A program made the position numbers and the translations under genes. A DNA stretch of 64,000 nt from Actinomycetota bacterium (GTDB lineage Bacteria; Actinomycetota; UBA4738; HRBIN12). The notes beneath the pieces were generated by a model. The model ran no database searches, was not told where the DNA came from, and saw only the letters and a program-made list of their open reading frames with translations. The stretch is taken from contig DASSCU010000058.1 of NCBI GenBank assembly GCA_035697485.1, forward strand, positions 1 to 64,000, read 5' to 3'. How positions within the stretch are numbered: the stretch's first letter is position 1; every line of letters starts with the position of its first letter. Shown here piece after piece: positions 16,934 to 25,211 of the stretch.

Positions 16934-17886
16934 CGTTCACGGATCCTCGGGTTGATGATCTCGTCGAGGGCATACCCGCAGAGGGTGAACGCGAGCACGA
17001 CGAGCACGATGCTGAGGCTGGGCGCGAGCAGCCACCACCAGGCCCCGATCGAGATCGCACCCGCGTCGAACGCGGCATCGATCATCGTGCCCCACGTGAC
17101 CCGCCGAGGGTCACCGAGGCCGAGGAACGACAGGGAAGATTCCGCGAGGATCGCGATGGCCACCGTGAGGATCGTGTTGGCGAAGATCACCGGCATCACG
17201 TTCGGGAGGATGTGCCGGCTCACCACCTGGCCGTTCGTCGCGCCGAGTGCCCTGGAACGCTCCACGTAGGAGTGCTCCTTGACGGAGAGGGTCTGGGCAC
17301 GCACGAGGCGCGCGGTGCCCGGCCAGGAGGTGAATCCGATGATGGCGATCAGCACGAAGATGTTCTGTCCGAGGATCGCCGCCAGCACGATCGCGAGCGG
17401 GAGCCACGGGATCACGAGGAAGAAGTCGGTCGTGCGCATCAGCAGCGTGTCGGACGTCCGGCCGAGATAGCCGGCCAGGATGCCGACCAAGGCGCCGATC
17501 ACCATCGTGATCACGCTCGCCGTGAAGCCGACGATCAGCGACACTCGGGAGCCCTCGATCACGAGGGTGAGGACCGACCGACCGTCGGCGTCGGTGCCGA
17601 GCGGGTTGTTGGCGTTGGGGGGGCACGGCAGGGTCGCGAAGGTGCACGGCGCGATCGATTCTTCCGTCACGGCGGTCTTCGAGAGGGAGCTCCCGTCGAT
17701 GAACAGCGAGGAGATCGCCATGCCGATGAAGAAGATCAAGATGATCATGCCGACCATCCCGAAGGGACTCCGCCGGTACTGCGCCCAGAATCGGGAGAAG
17801 GCGTCGCGCCGTCGCGTCCACCGGATCTGCCGTCCGGTCCGAATCTCGGTCGGCTCCACCTCGACGGGGGCTTCGTCGAGCTTCAC
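16930..17886 (-). CDS. Peptide ABC transporter permease (DppC type)
   Basis: A 318-residue inner-membrane permease. An N-terminal cytosolic tail of about 35 residues precedes the first membrane segment (GMVGMIILIFFIGMAISSLF). A periplasm-facing loop with two cysteines (APCTFATLPCPPNAN) leads to NPLGTDADGRSVL, the DppC hallmark. Five more segments follow, with the EAA-type loop SYVERSRALGATNGQVVSRH that contacts the ATPase. GTG start, one base after the stop of the DppB-like gene. Confidence 0.92.
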   Translation of the reverse strand: MKLDEAPVEVEPTEIRTGRQIRWTRRRDAFSRFWAQYRRSPFGMVGMIILIFFIGMAISSLFIDGSSLSKTAVTEESIAPCTFATLPCPPNANNPLGTDADGRSVLTLVIEGSRVSLIVGFTASVITMVIGALVGILAGYLGRTSDTLLMRTTDFFLVIPWLPLAIVLAAILGQNIFVLIAIIGFTSWPGTARLVRAQTLSVKEHSYVERSRALGATNGQVVSRHILPNVMPVIFANTILTVAIAILAESSLSFLGLGDPRRVTWGTMIDAAFDAGAISIGAWWWLLAPSLSIVLVVLAFTLCGYALDEIINPRIRER

Positions 17887-17887
17887 G

Positions 17888-18874
17888 TCAGGCCGTCCTC
17901 ACACGGGGATCGATGTAGGCGTACAGGAGGTCCGCGGTCAGGTTCGCCACCAGCACTCCGATGCTGAAGAACAGGAACGTGCCCTGCAGCAGGGCGTAGT
18001 CCCTCGCCTCGAGGGCTTCGAACGAGAGCAGCCCGACGCCCGGGTAGGAGAACACGAGCTCCACGGTGATCGCGCCTCCGAGCACGAAGCCGAACGAGAG
18101 GGCGATCAGCGTCACGGTCGGCAGCAGCGCGTTGCGCACCGCGTGCTTGCGGAGCACGAACTTCTCACGGAGCCCCTTGGCGCGCGCGAGGCTGATGTAC
18201 TCCTCGCCGAGCACGTCGAGCAGCGATGATCGCATCACGAGGTAGAACTCCCCGATGAAAGCCAGGGTCAGGGTGAGCCACGGGAGGAACGCGTGGTTCA
18301 AGATGTCGAAGAGGCGGTCGGCTCCTGTCAGGTCGCCGGTGGCTGACTCGAACCCTCCGCTCGGGAAGAGCCCCAACCAGCCCGAGAACAGCAGCAACAG
18401 CATGATGCCCAACACGAATTCGGGGATCGAGTAGAGCACCAACGAACCCGTCATCGAGCTCATGTCGAGCGCTTGTCCGCGTTTCCACCCGCCGTAGATC
18501 CCGAGGATCACCCCGATCGCGATCGATGCGGCCGTGCTCGTGCCGACGAGGAAGAGGGTCTTCGGGAACTTCTCGAAGAAGACGGTGGTTACGTCTTCGC
18601 CCGGCGCGACGATCGACGACACGCCGAGGTCGAGCCGCAACGTCTGGCCCATGTACTGCACGTACTGGCCAGGGAAGACGGGTTTGTCGACGCCGAGCTC
18701 CTCCCGCATCTCCTGCTGTTCCGCCGGCGTCAGGCGCTGACCGGCTCCCTTGGTCAGGAGTCGGATCGGATCGCCCGGCAGGATCCGGAACAGGAAGAAG
18801 TTGAAGGTGAGGATGAAGAGGAGGGTGATGAGGGCCTGGCCGATCTTGCCGACCAGGTACCGCTGCGTCCCCAC
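17888..18874 (-). CDS. Peptide ABC transporter permease (DppB type)
   Basis: A 328-residue permease with the DppB N-terminal pattern LITLLFILTFNFFLFRILPGDP, a large external loop with PVFPGQYVQYMGQTLRLDLG, and six membrane segments. The coupling loop is GEEYISLARAKGLREKFV. It forms the translocation channel with the DppC-like protein. GTG start with a good ribosome binding site (GGAGGAAGG) just upstream. Encoded 36 bases after the substrate-binding protein gene. Confidence 0.92.
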   Translation of the reverse strand: MGTQRYLVGKIGQALITLLFILTFNFFLFRILPGDPIRLLTKGAGQRLTPAEQQEMREELGVDKPVFPGQYVQYMGQTLRLDLGVSSIVAPGEDVTTVFFEKFPKTLFLVGTSTAASIAIGVILGIYGGWKRGQALDMSSMTGSLVLYSIPEFVLGIMLLLLFSGWLGLFPSGGFESATGDLTGADRLFDILNHAFLPWLTLTLAFIGEFYLVMRSSLLDVLGEEYISLARAKGLREKFVLRKHAVRNALLPTVTLIALSFGFVLGGAITVELVFSYPGVGLLSFEALEARDYALLQGTFLFFSIGVLVANLTADLLYAYIDPRVRTA

Positions 18875-18910
18875 CCTCGCACCTTCCTCCGCGTGTCCCG
18901 GTATCCCCGA

Positions 18911-20737
18911 TCAGGCGAGATCTTCGTCCGATCGTCCCCTCCTGACCAGGGCGACGATCACGACGATCGCGATCACGCCCGCGACGATGCCGAGCCACAC
19001 ACCCATCGGGATGCCGGATTCTCCTCCGGTCGAGCCACCGCCGCCGGTTCCACCGAAGCCTACGGGCCGGAGCGTGAGCTCGGAGTAGGGCGTGTATTGC
19101 CCGAGCAGGAACCCCTGGGGCTCCGGCGACTGGACGAGACCCTCCCAGCGATCGCTGCGGTAGGCCTCGAGCGTGTTGTTGTAGTACAGGACGACTTCGG
19201 GCACCTGGTCGTACACGAACCCCTGCATCTCGCTGATGATCTGCTGCCGATCCTCGACGCTCGTGGCCACCTGCTGGGCGTCGTACAGCTCGTCGTACTC
19301 GGCGTTACTGAAGCATGTGTCGCTCCAGACACCGCACTGGCCGGAGGTGAACGTGGACAGGATGAAGTCAGGATCGGGGTCGGGTGCCCATCCCCAGATG
19401 TACAGGTCGAAGTCGTGCTCGTACCAGATGTCGGTGAGCTCGTCGGTCGAACCCACCGTGATCTTGGTCGCGATGCCCAGATCGGTCAGCCAGTCGGCGA
19501 TGAACTCGCCGGACTTCTGGTTCTCGTCGCTCTCGGAGCGCAGGAAGAAGCGGAACTCCAGCGGCTCCCCGTCGGGGGTCTCTCGGACGCCGTCGCCGTC
19601 GGTGTCGACGTATCCCGCATCTTCGAGCATCTGCGCGGCGCCGGCGGGATCGTACGCCTGCGTGTCCGAGGTCGGCTCCGTGTGCCATTGGGCGGCGAAG
19701 GGTGGCACGACCGTCGACCCGGGTTCCCCGTAGCCGCCGAGCACGCGTTCCACCAGCGTGTCGCGATCGATCACCTTCGAGATCGCCTGGCGGACCACGG
19801 GGTCGCGCAGCGCGGGGTGACCGGTGCCGGGGTTCTTCTCGCAGTAGTTGGCGAGCGTGGTGGCTGGGTCGCACATGTTGAAGCTCATCTGGTCGAACCC
19901 GGTCGCCGGACCGACGTTGGTCGTGATGCCCTCGGCACCCTCCAAAGAGTTGAACAGGTTCACGCTCACGTTCGAGATGTAGTCGATCTCACCCTGGCGC
20001 AGAGCCGAGACCATCGCCTCCTCGTTGTTGAACTTCCGCACGATGATCTCGTCGACGATCGGGGCACCCGCCCAGTAGTCCTCGTTCTTCGTCAGCGTCC
20101 ACGTCTCACCGCGGGCGTACTCGGTGAGCTGGAAGGGTCCCGTGCCGATCGTGTCCGGGAAGTTCGCGAAGTTCCTCATGTCCGCGTAGCTGCCGAGCGG
20201 CTCCCAGATGTGCTTGGGCAGGATGTACACCCACGGAGGGATCACCGGCGCGATCGTCGGTTCGGTCGCCTTCCAGACGAGGGTGTTGTCGTCGACCGCC
20301 TCGATGCTCTCCACGTTGGGGAAGTAGTCGATGAACGAGCCGGTCTCGTTCTCGAGGATCGTGTTGAAGGTGAACTCGATGTCTTCCGCGGTGAACGGCT
20401 CGCCGTCGTGCCAGGTGACGCCGTCGCGGGTCGTGATCGTCCACGTGAGGCCGTCCTCACTGGACTCCCATTCGGTGGCGAGTCCGGGCGCGGCGCTCAG
20501 GTCGTCCTTGGCGAAGTTGATCATCAGGTCGTACTGGAGGCTGAGCACGTAGTAGGTCTCGGCCGTCAGCCCACGGAAGGGATTCACCGTCGGCAGGCCG
20601 GTCGTGGTACCGATCACGAACGAGATCTTCTCGTCGGAGGGTGACGTGTCCTGCGCGAGCGCGGTTCCGGCGAGGCCGAGGCCCGCCACCATCCCCATCG
20701 CCACGACCGTGGCCATCGCCCTGCGGATCGTTCTCAT
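18911..20737 (-). CDS. Peptide ABC transporter substrate-binding protein with C-terminal membrane anchor
   Basis: A 608-residue family 5 solute-binding protein. The N-terminus is a Sec signal peptide with probable cleavage after ALA near residue 28, and there is no lipobox cysteine. The body has family landmarks: GLTWTITTRDGVTWHDGEPF, YWAGAPIVDEIIVR and a late FDLYIWGWAPDPDPD. An Asp-rich loop (DTDGDGVRETPDGE) looks like an EF-hand-type calcium site, common in this family. The last 45 residues are a Gly/Ser linker, one membrane helix (GVWLGIVAGVIAIVVIVALV) and RRGRSDEDLA, so the protein is held by a C-terminal anchor instead of a lipid. First gene of the transporter unit. Confidence 0.92.
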   Translation of the reverse strand: MRTIRRAMATVVAMGMVAGLGLAGTALAQDTSPSDEKISFVIGTTTGLPTVNPFRGLTAETYYVLSLQYDLMINFAKDDLSAAPGLATEWESSEDGLTWTITTRDGVTWHDGEPFTAEDIEFTFNTILENETGSFIDYFPNVESIEAVDDNTLVWKATEPTIAPVIPPWVYILPKHIWEPLGSYADMRNFANFPDTIGTGPFQLTEYARGETWTLTKNEDYWAGAPIVDEIIVRKFNNEEAMVSALRQGEIDYISNVSVNLFNSLEGAEGITTNVGPATGFDQMSFNMCDPATTLANYCEKNPGTGHPALRDPVVRQAISKVIDRDTLVERVLGGYGEPGSTVVPPFAAQWHTEPTSDTQAYDPAGAAQMLEDAGYVDTDGDGVRETPDGEPLEFRFFLRSESDENQKSGEFIADWLTDLGIATKITVGSTDELTDIWYEHDFDLYIWGWAPDPDPDFILSTFTSGQCGVWSDTCFSNAEYDELYDAQQVATSVEDRQQIISEMQGFVYDQVPEVVLYYNNTLEAYRSDRWEGLVQSPEPQGFLLGQYTPYSELTLRPVGFGGTGGGGSTGGESGIPMGVWLGIVAGVIAIVVIVALVRRGRSDEDLA

Positions 20738-20815
20738 GTGATCTGTGCCTCCTCGTGAACGTCGAGCTGTGGTCGGTGTGAAGCGGCCCTTCGTGAGGTC
20801 GTCTTCATCAGGACT

Positions 20816-21787
20816 TTACGTTCGTGATGCGACCCCCGGTTCATCGATCGTGAGCGTCCTGGCGTCGGCGTCGAGGGTCGCGGTGACCCCCAGCGGCATC
20901 GAGGCGAGGTGTTTGCCATGGCCGAGAGGCAGCCTGTATAGCACCGGAACCCCCAGGCCCGCTAGATGCCGCTCGAACGCATCTTCCAGCGAGCGGTCCC
21001 GGGGGGTCTCCGGGCGCTCCTCCCGCCACCCGCAGTCCTTCATCTCGCCGATCACGACCCCCGCGACACGGTCGAGCTTGCCCGCGAGCCGCAGCTGGTC
21101 GAGGTGGACCTCGATGATGTACGTGGGCTCGTTCACCTCTTCGAAGAACAGGATCGCGCCGTCGAGGACCGGCTCGAAGGGTGTTCCGATCAGGTGCACG
21201 AGGGTGAAGAGGTTGCCACCCACGATCGGTGCGGTGACCCGGCCGGGCGCGATCGCGCGGACGTAGGGATCGTCGGGGTCGCGTGGCACCTGGCCGGCCC
21301 CGCCCTTCATGAATGCCTGCAGCGCCGAATCCCAGGTGAACGCGGTGCGCTCGGGGATCCCCATGGAGCCGAGGCCTGGGCCGTGCAGTGTGGCGAGCCC
21401 GGTCCGTTGGCGGAGCGCGACGTGCAGGTTCGTGATATCGGAGTAGCCCATGAGCGCCTTCGGGTTCGCGGCGATCAGGTCGTAGTCGAGGTGGGGGAGC
21501 ACCTGCATCGCACCGGTGCCACCCCACAACACCTGGATCACGTCGACCTCGGGATCGCCGAACAGCGCGTTCAGGTCGGAAGCGCGTTGCTCGGGCGAGC
21601 CGGCGACGTAGTCGTCCTGGGCCCAGACGCCGTCGCTGAGCTTCACGTGGAAGCCGCGCTCCTGCCACCATTCCACGGGCCGCTCGATGTCGCTGCGGTT
21701 GTAGAACGGTCCGCTCGGCGAGCAGACGCCGATCGTGCCACCGGGGGGTAGTGGGGCGCCGAACAACGTGGCTGCGACGTGCGTCAC
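20816..21787 (-). CDS. S66 family LD-carboxypeptidase (LdcA/MccF-like)
   Basis: A 323-residue serine peptidase. The nucleophile Ser is in LMGYSDITNLH; the catalytic Glu is in LFFEEVNEPTY; the catalytic His is in LPLGHGKHLASMPLG. The N-terminal strand IGVCSPSGPF and the LWGGTGAMQVLPHLDYDLI segment are typical of the family. Family members trim the terminal D-residue of murein tetrapeptides in the cytosol, or inactivate peptide antibiotics (MccF). The start is GTG 21787: upstream the frame is open but not protein-like. It lies just before the peptide transporter genes on the same strand, which suggests imported peptides as substrates. Confidence 0.87.
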   Translation of the reverse strand: MTHVAATLFGAPLPPGGTIGVCSPSGPFYNRSDIERPVEWWQERGFHVKLSDGVWAQDDYVAGSPEQRASDLNALFGDPEVDVIQVLWGGTGAMQVLPHLDYDLIAANPKALMGYSDITNLHVALRQRTGLATLHGPGLGSMGIPERTAFTWDSALQAFMKGGAGQVPRDPDDPYVRAIAPGRVTAPIVGGNLFTLVHLIGTPFEPVLDGAILFFEEVNEPTYIIEVHLDQLRLAGKLDRVAGVVIGEMKDCGWREERPETPRDRSLEDAFERHLAGLGVPVLYRLPLGHGKHLASMPLGVTATLDADARTLTIDEPGVASRT

Positions 21788-21889
21788 GCGGTCGACGTCA
21801 CCAGCGATCCGGGCGCTCGACCGAACGGATCGACGCGACGACCGGTCAGCGGGCACATGACGTTCGGTGCCTCCCCCACGATGCCGCGG

Positions 21890-21895
21890 ATTATG
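21890..21895 (-). promoter_or_regulatory. Possible -10 box (CATAAT) upstream of the S66 peptidase
   Basis: CATAAT on the minus strand differs from TATAAT at one base. It lies in the 128-base gap between the PuuD-GrpB fusion gene and the peptidase, about 100 bases before the GTG. No convincing -35 element is seen. Confidence 0.35.
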
Positions 21896-21915
21896 CCGGA
21901 GCGAGCCACCTCGCG

Positions 21916-23286
21916 CTAGTCCCCGGTTCCGGTTCCTTGTCCCCCATCGCCTGAGGCGTCGCCGGCGTCCGTCGTCGCCCGTTCGACGATGCCGGAGATG
22001 AAGGCCGACTTCGACTCCGTGTAGGACAAGGTGTCGTTGGGGTGAGCGGCGGCGAGTTCCCGCTTCAGCGCCTCGTAGGCGGCCGCGTCGTCTGGATGGG
22101 TGCGGAGCCAGTCGCGGAAGGCGAGATGTCGCCGTTCCCAGGTCGAGCCGGCGGAGCAAGCGTGCAGGTGGAACGATCGCTCGCCGTCGATATCGCGGCT
22201 GAAGTACTCATGATCCACGTCCCACGGATCGAGGACCCAGCGGTAGCCGAGAGCCGTGAGGGGCTCGACGTAGGCATCACGAGGCGTCATCGCGACCAGC
22301 GAGAGTTGGATGTCGACGATCGGTTTGGCGGCCAGGCCGGCGACGGCGGTCGACCCGACGTGATCGATCCGCGCGACCAGATCGGGTGGGAGCGAGCCGA
22401 CGATGCGGGAGGCCTCGGCCTCGAACCGTCCGGGCCATGCCGTGTCTGGGTCGACGATGCGGTAGTCGCGACCCCGCCCACCGGATCCCTTCGGCGTCGC
22501 CCGGCTGCCGCGAAGGCGTGCGAGCAGCACGAGCGCGTCGAACACCGACTGCTGGACCGGGTCGGTCGGGGCGGTCTCTTCCGGGTGCCACTGCACGCCC
22601 ACGATCCAGGGTTCGGCCGTCGGGTCGTCCGTGTGCCCAACGTCGAGCTCGATCGCCTCGACGAGGCCGTCCGGACTGCGTCCCGACACCCGCAACCGGT
22701 CGCCGATCCGTGCGACGCCCTGGTGATGGTGCGACGAGCACGTGAGGTCGCCCGACTTCGTGATCGCGGCGAGGTACGACCGCGGTTCCGGGGTCACCGG
22801 ATGGAGCGTCTCGGTGCCCTCCAGCGGCACACCGTGCTCGAGCAGTTCGGGTCGATCCGGAAGGTGCTGGTCCAGCGTGCCGCCGTAGGCGACGTTCATG
22901 ACCTGCATGCCACGACAGATGCACAGCGCGGGGACCCGCGTGCGTTCGGCGGTCAGGAGCAGGTCGGTCTCGAAGGCGTCGCGGTCGGACTCCACCCCGT
23001 AGTTGTGCTCGAGGTCGGGCACGGCGCCGTACCTGGAGGGATCGACGTCACCGCCGCCGACGAGCAGGAGGCCGTCGTAAGGCTCGAGGACGTCCTCGGG
23101 AGGGCCGAGCTCGCCGGGCGAGACGATCGCGGTGCGTCCCCCCGAGCGGCGGAGTGCGGCGATGTAGGGGGCCGGCACCCCGTAGCCGCCATCTGGCCAG
23201 CGGGCGACTCGATCATCGGCGAGGTGGTACGCGACGACGGCGACGAGCGGCCGATACGCGCCGTAGACCCCCGAGCCGCTCGTCAT
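21916..23286 (-). CDS. PuuD-like gamma-glutamyl hydrolase fused to a GrpB domain
   Basis: A 456-residue two-domain protein. Residues 1 to about 255 are a class I glutamine amidotransferase of the PuuD family (gamma-glutamyl-gamma-aminobutyrate hydrolase): LLLVGGGDVDPSRYG, nucleophile Cys124 in LCICRGMQVMN, and the His/Glu pair in GVQWHPEETAP. Residues from about 270 to 440 are a GrpB/UPF0157 domain of the nucleotidyltransferase fold: RIDHVGSTAVAGLAAKPIVDI, then HEYFSRD and RHLAFRDWLRTHPDDAAAYE. The join, a short Gly/Arg linker, is in frame, with no stop or frameshift. PuuD enzymes cleave gamma-glutamyl amides; GrpB function is uncertain. The gene overlaps the upstream amidotransferase by four bases. 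Confidence 0.88.
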   Translation of the reverse strand: MTSGSGVYGAYRPLVAVVAYHLADDRVARWPDGGYGVPAPYIAALRRSGGRTAIVSPGELGPPEDVLEPYDGLLLVGGGDVDPSRYGAVPDLEHNYGVESDRDAFETDLLLTAERTRVPALCICRGMQVMNVAYGGTLDQHLPDRPELLEHGVPLEGTETLHPVTPEPRSYLAAITKSGDLTCSSHHHQGVARIGDRLRVSGRSPDGLVEAIELDVGHTDDPTAEPWIVGVQWHPEETAPTDPVQQSVFDALVLLARLRGSRATPKGSGGRGRDYRIVDPDTAWPGRFEAEASRIVGSLPPDLVARIDHVGSTAVAGLAAKPIVDIQLSLVAMTPRDAYVEPLTALGYRWVLDPWDVDHEYFSRDIDGERSFHLHACSAGSTWERRHLAFRDWLRTHPDDAAAYEALKRELAAAHPNDTLSYTESKSAFISGIVERATTDAGDASGDGGQGTGTGD

Positions 23287-23999
23287 CGGAGGGCCGTCGA
23301 ACCGGCGAACCGCGTGAACACCTCGCGTCCCTTGGCCTCATGGCGATCCTGGAGCCGGGCGGCCTCGTCACGGATCCGTTGGGCCGACTTGCCCCACGAC
23401 CGCTCGAGCGGCCCGTCGGCTTGTTCGAACGAGCCCAGCCACATGTCGATCTCCCGCCGATCGATCTCGAAGTGCCACTGCACGCCCCAGGTCGTGTCGC
23501 CCACCCGGTAGGCCTGATTCCTCACCTGGTCGCCCGTCGCGAGTGGGACCGCCCCCGCGGGCATCTCGAACGTGTCCATGTGCCACTGGAAGACCTGGTC
23601 GCCATCCTCGTAGTGAGACAGGAGCTCGTCCTCTCGGGCAGCGGGGGTCGGCCTGATCGGCTCGTACCCGACCTCACGGACGGGTGCCTTCAGGACGGTC
23701 GCGTCGAGCGACCAGGCGAGCAACTGGGCGCCGAAGCAGATGCCGAGGTACGGCACGGCGCGGTCGATCGCTTCGAGGGTGAGCTCGCGGGCTTCCTTGA
23801 TGAAGGGCTGCTCCTCGGCGTGCTCGACGTTGTAGGAGCTGCCGAACAGCACGACGCCGGAGATGCCATCCAGAGGAGGGCGGGGGTCCCCGTCGAGGGC
23901 CTCCCAGGTGACGGTGGCTGCCCCGGCGCTTTCCAACGACGCGCGAGCGATGCCGAACGTCTCTTCCGGATCGCACCGCACGAGCAGGATCGGCTCCAT
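23283..23999 (-). CDS. Class I glutamine amidotransferase-like protein
   Basis: A 238-residue stand-alone amidotransferase of the GMP-synthase-like (GuaA_1) type. The nucleophile is Cys88 in YLGICFGAQLLAWS, and the His/Glu pair is in GVQWHFEIDRRE. No synthase domain is attached. Related single-domain proteins hydrolyse gamma-glutamyl amides or peptides, or supply ammonia to partner enzymes. It is the first gene of a minus-strand unit and overlaps the PuuD-GrpB gene by an ATGA. Its promoter shares a 31-base gap with the divergent gcdH gene. Confidence 0.85.
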   Translation of the reverse strand: MEPILLVRCDPEETFGIARASLESAGAATVTWEALDGDPRPPLDGISGVVLFGSSYNVEHAEEQPFIKEARELTLEAIDRAVPYLGICFGAQLLAWSLDATVLKAPVREVGYEPIRPTPAAREDELLSHYEDGDQVFQWHMDTFEMPAGAVPLATGDQVRNQAYRVGDTTWGVQWHFEIDRREIDMWLGSFEQADGPLERSWGKSAQRIRDEAARLQDRHEAKGREVFTRFAGSTALR

Positions 24000-24007
24000 G
24001 GCCCACG

Positions 24008-24013
24008 ATTCTA
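24008..24013 (-). promoter_or_regulatory. -10 box (TAGAAT) for the amidotransferase
   Basis: On the minus strand TAGAAT ends eight bases before the ATG at 23999. It lies only six bases from the plus-strand -10 box of gcdH, so the two divergent promoters interpenetrate. Confidence 0.5.
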
Positions 24014-24018
24014 GGTGC

Positions 24019-24024
24019 TACCGT
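24019..24024 (+). promoter_or_regulatory. -10 box (TACCGT) for gcdH, leaderless type
   Basis: TACCGT ends six bases before the ATG at 24031. This fixes the start, although the frame is open upstream to 23863 opposite the amidotransferase gene. Confidence 0.5.
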
Positions 24025-24030
24025 CGCCCC

Positions 24031-25203
24031 ATGAGCGCCTCGATCGACCCCCACGACATGCTCGACATCGACCACCTGCTGAGCGACGACGAACGGGCGG
24101 TCCGCGATACCGCGAGGGAGTGGGTGCGCGGCCGGATCCTGCCTGAGGTGGAGGAGTGGTACGAGGCGGGCGAGTTCCCGGCACGCGAGCTCGCGAAGGA
24201 GCTCGGGGGGATGGGCTTCCTCGGCATGCAGCTGAAGGGCGAGGGCATGCTCGGCCTGAACGCGGTCGCCTACGGACTGGTCGAGCTCGAGCTGGAGGCC
24301 GGTGACTCCGGCCTGCGGTCGTTCGTGTCCGTGCAGAGCGCACTGGCCATGTTCGCGATCCTCACGTATGGGAGCGACGAACAGCGCGCGGAGTGGCTTT
24401 CTCGTATGACGAGCGGCGATGCGATCGGATGCTTCGGTCTGAGCGAGCCCGACTCCGGCAGCGATCCGGGGTCGATGCGCACGTTCGCCCGGCGCGACGG
24501 CGACGACTGGGTGCTCTCGGGCACGAAGATGTGGATCACGAACGGCAGCGTGAGCGACGTGGCGATCGTGTGGGCGAACACCGACGAGGGCGTGCGCGGC
24601 TTCGTCGTGCCGTGCGACGCGCCGGGGTTCAGCGCCCCCGACATCCACAAGAAGATGTCGCTGCGCGCGAGCGTGACGAGCGAGCTCGTGATGGACGACG
24701 TGCGCCTTCCCGCTGGCTCGATGCTGCCCGGGGTCGAAGGGCTCAAGGGTCCGCTCTCCTGCCTGAACGAGGCCCGATACGGCATCGTCTGGGGCGTGAT
24801 GGGCGCCGCGCGCGCGTGCTTCGAGTCGGCCCTGAACTACGCGAAGGAGCGTGTGCAGTTCGGGAAGCCGATCGCGGCGTTCCAGCTCACCCAGAAGAAG
24901 TTCACCGACATGGCCCTCGAGATCGAGAAGGGCCGGCTGCTGGCTTACCACCTCGGTCGTATGAAGGACGAAGGGCGACTGCGCCCCGAGCAGGTCTCGA
25001 TCGGGAAGCTCAACAACACGCGCGAGGCGCTGGCGGTGGCTCGCACCTCCCGGGGCATCCTCGGCGCGAACGGGATCACGCTCGAGTACCCGATCATGCG
25101 CCACATGACGAATCTCGAGTCCGTGATCACCTACGAGGGCACCGAAGAGGTGCACACGCTGGTGATCGGTGGGCTCCTCACCGGCCACCGCGCGTTCGTC
25201 TGA
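24031..25203 (+). CDS. gcdH: Glutaryl-CoA dehydrogenase-like acyl-CoA dehydrogenase
   Basis: A 390-residue FAD acyl-CoA dehydrogenase. The FAD-binding region is CFGLSEPDSGSDPGSM and WVLSGTKMWITNG; the catalytic base is the Glu of TYEGTEEVH. The segments KKMSLRASVTSELVMDDVRL, SCLNEARYGIVWGVMGAA and RVQFGKPIAAFQLTQKK match glutaryl-CoA dehydrogenase more closely than other members. That enzyme converts glutaryl-CoA to crotonyl-CoA plus CO2 and passes electrons to ETF. EtfB/EtfA and a candidate ETF:quinone reductase are encoded 4-7 kb away, so the electron route is present in the window. A decayed paralog lies at 50.5-51.6 kb. Confidence 0.87.
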   Translation: MSASIDPHDMLDIDHLLSDDERAVRDTAREWVRGRILPEVEEWYEAGEFPARELAKELGGMGFLGMQLKGEGMLGLNAVAYGLVELELEAGDSGLRSFVSVQSALAMFAILTYGSDEQRAEWLSRMTSGDAIGCFGLSEPDSGSDPGSMRTFARRDGDDWVLSGTKMWITNGSVSDVAIVWANTDEGVRGFVVPCDAPGFSAPDIHKKMSLRASVTSELVMDDVRLPAGSMLPGVEGLKGPLSCLNEARYGIVWGVMGAARACFESALNYAKERVQFGKPIAAFQLTQKKFTDMALEIEKGRLLAYHLGRMKDEGRLRPEQVSIGKLNNTREALAVARTSRGILGANGITLEYPIMRHMTNLESVITYEGTEEVHTLVIGGLLTGHRAFV

Positions 25204-25211
25204 GAGGAACG

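Noticed and set aside
18473-20644. A 723-codon open frame on the plus strand
   Set aside because: It runs opposite the DppB-like and substrate-binding protein genes, has His/Arg/Val-rich composition typical of antisense GC-rich frames and no recognisable domain.
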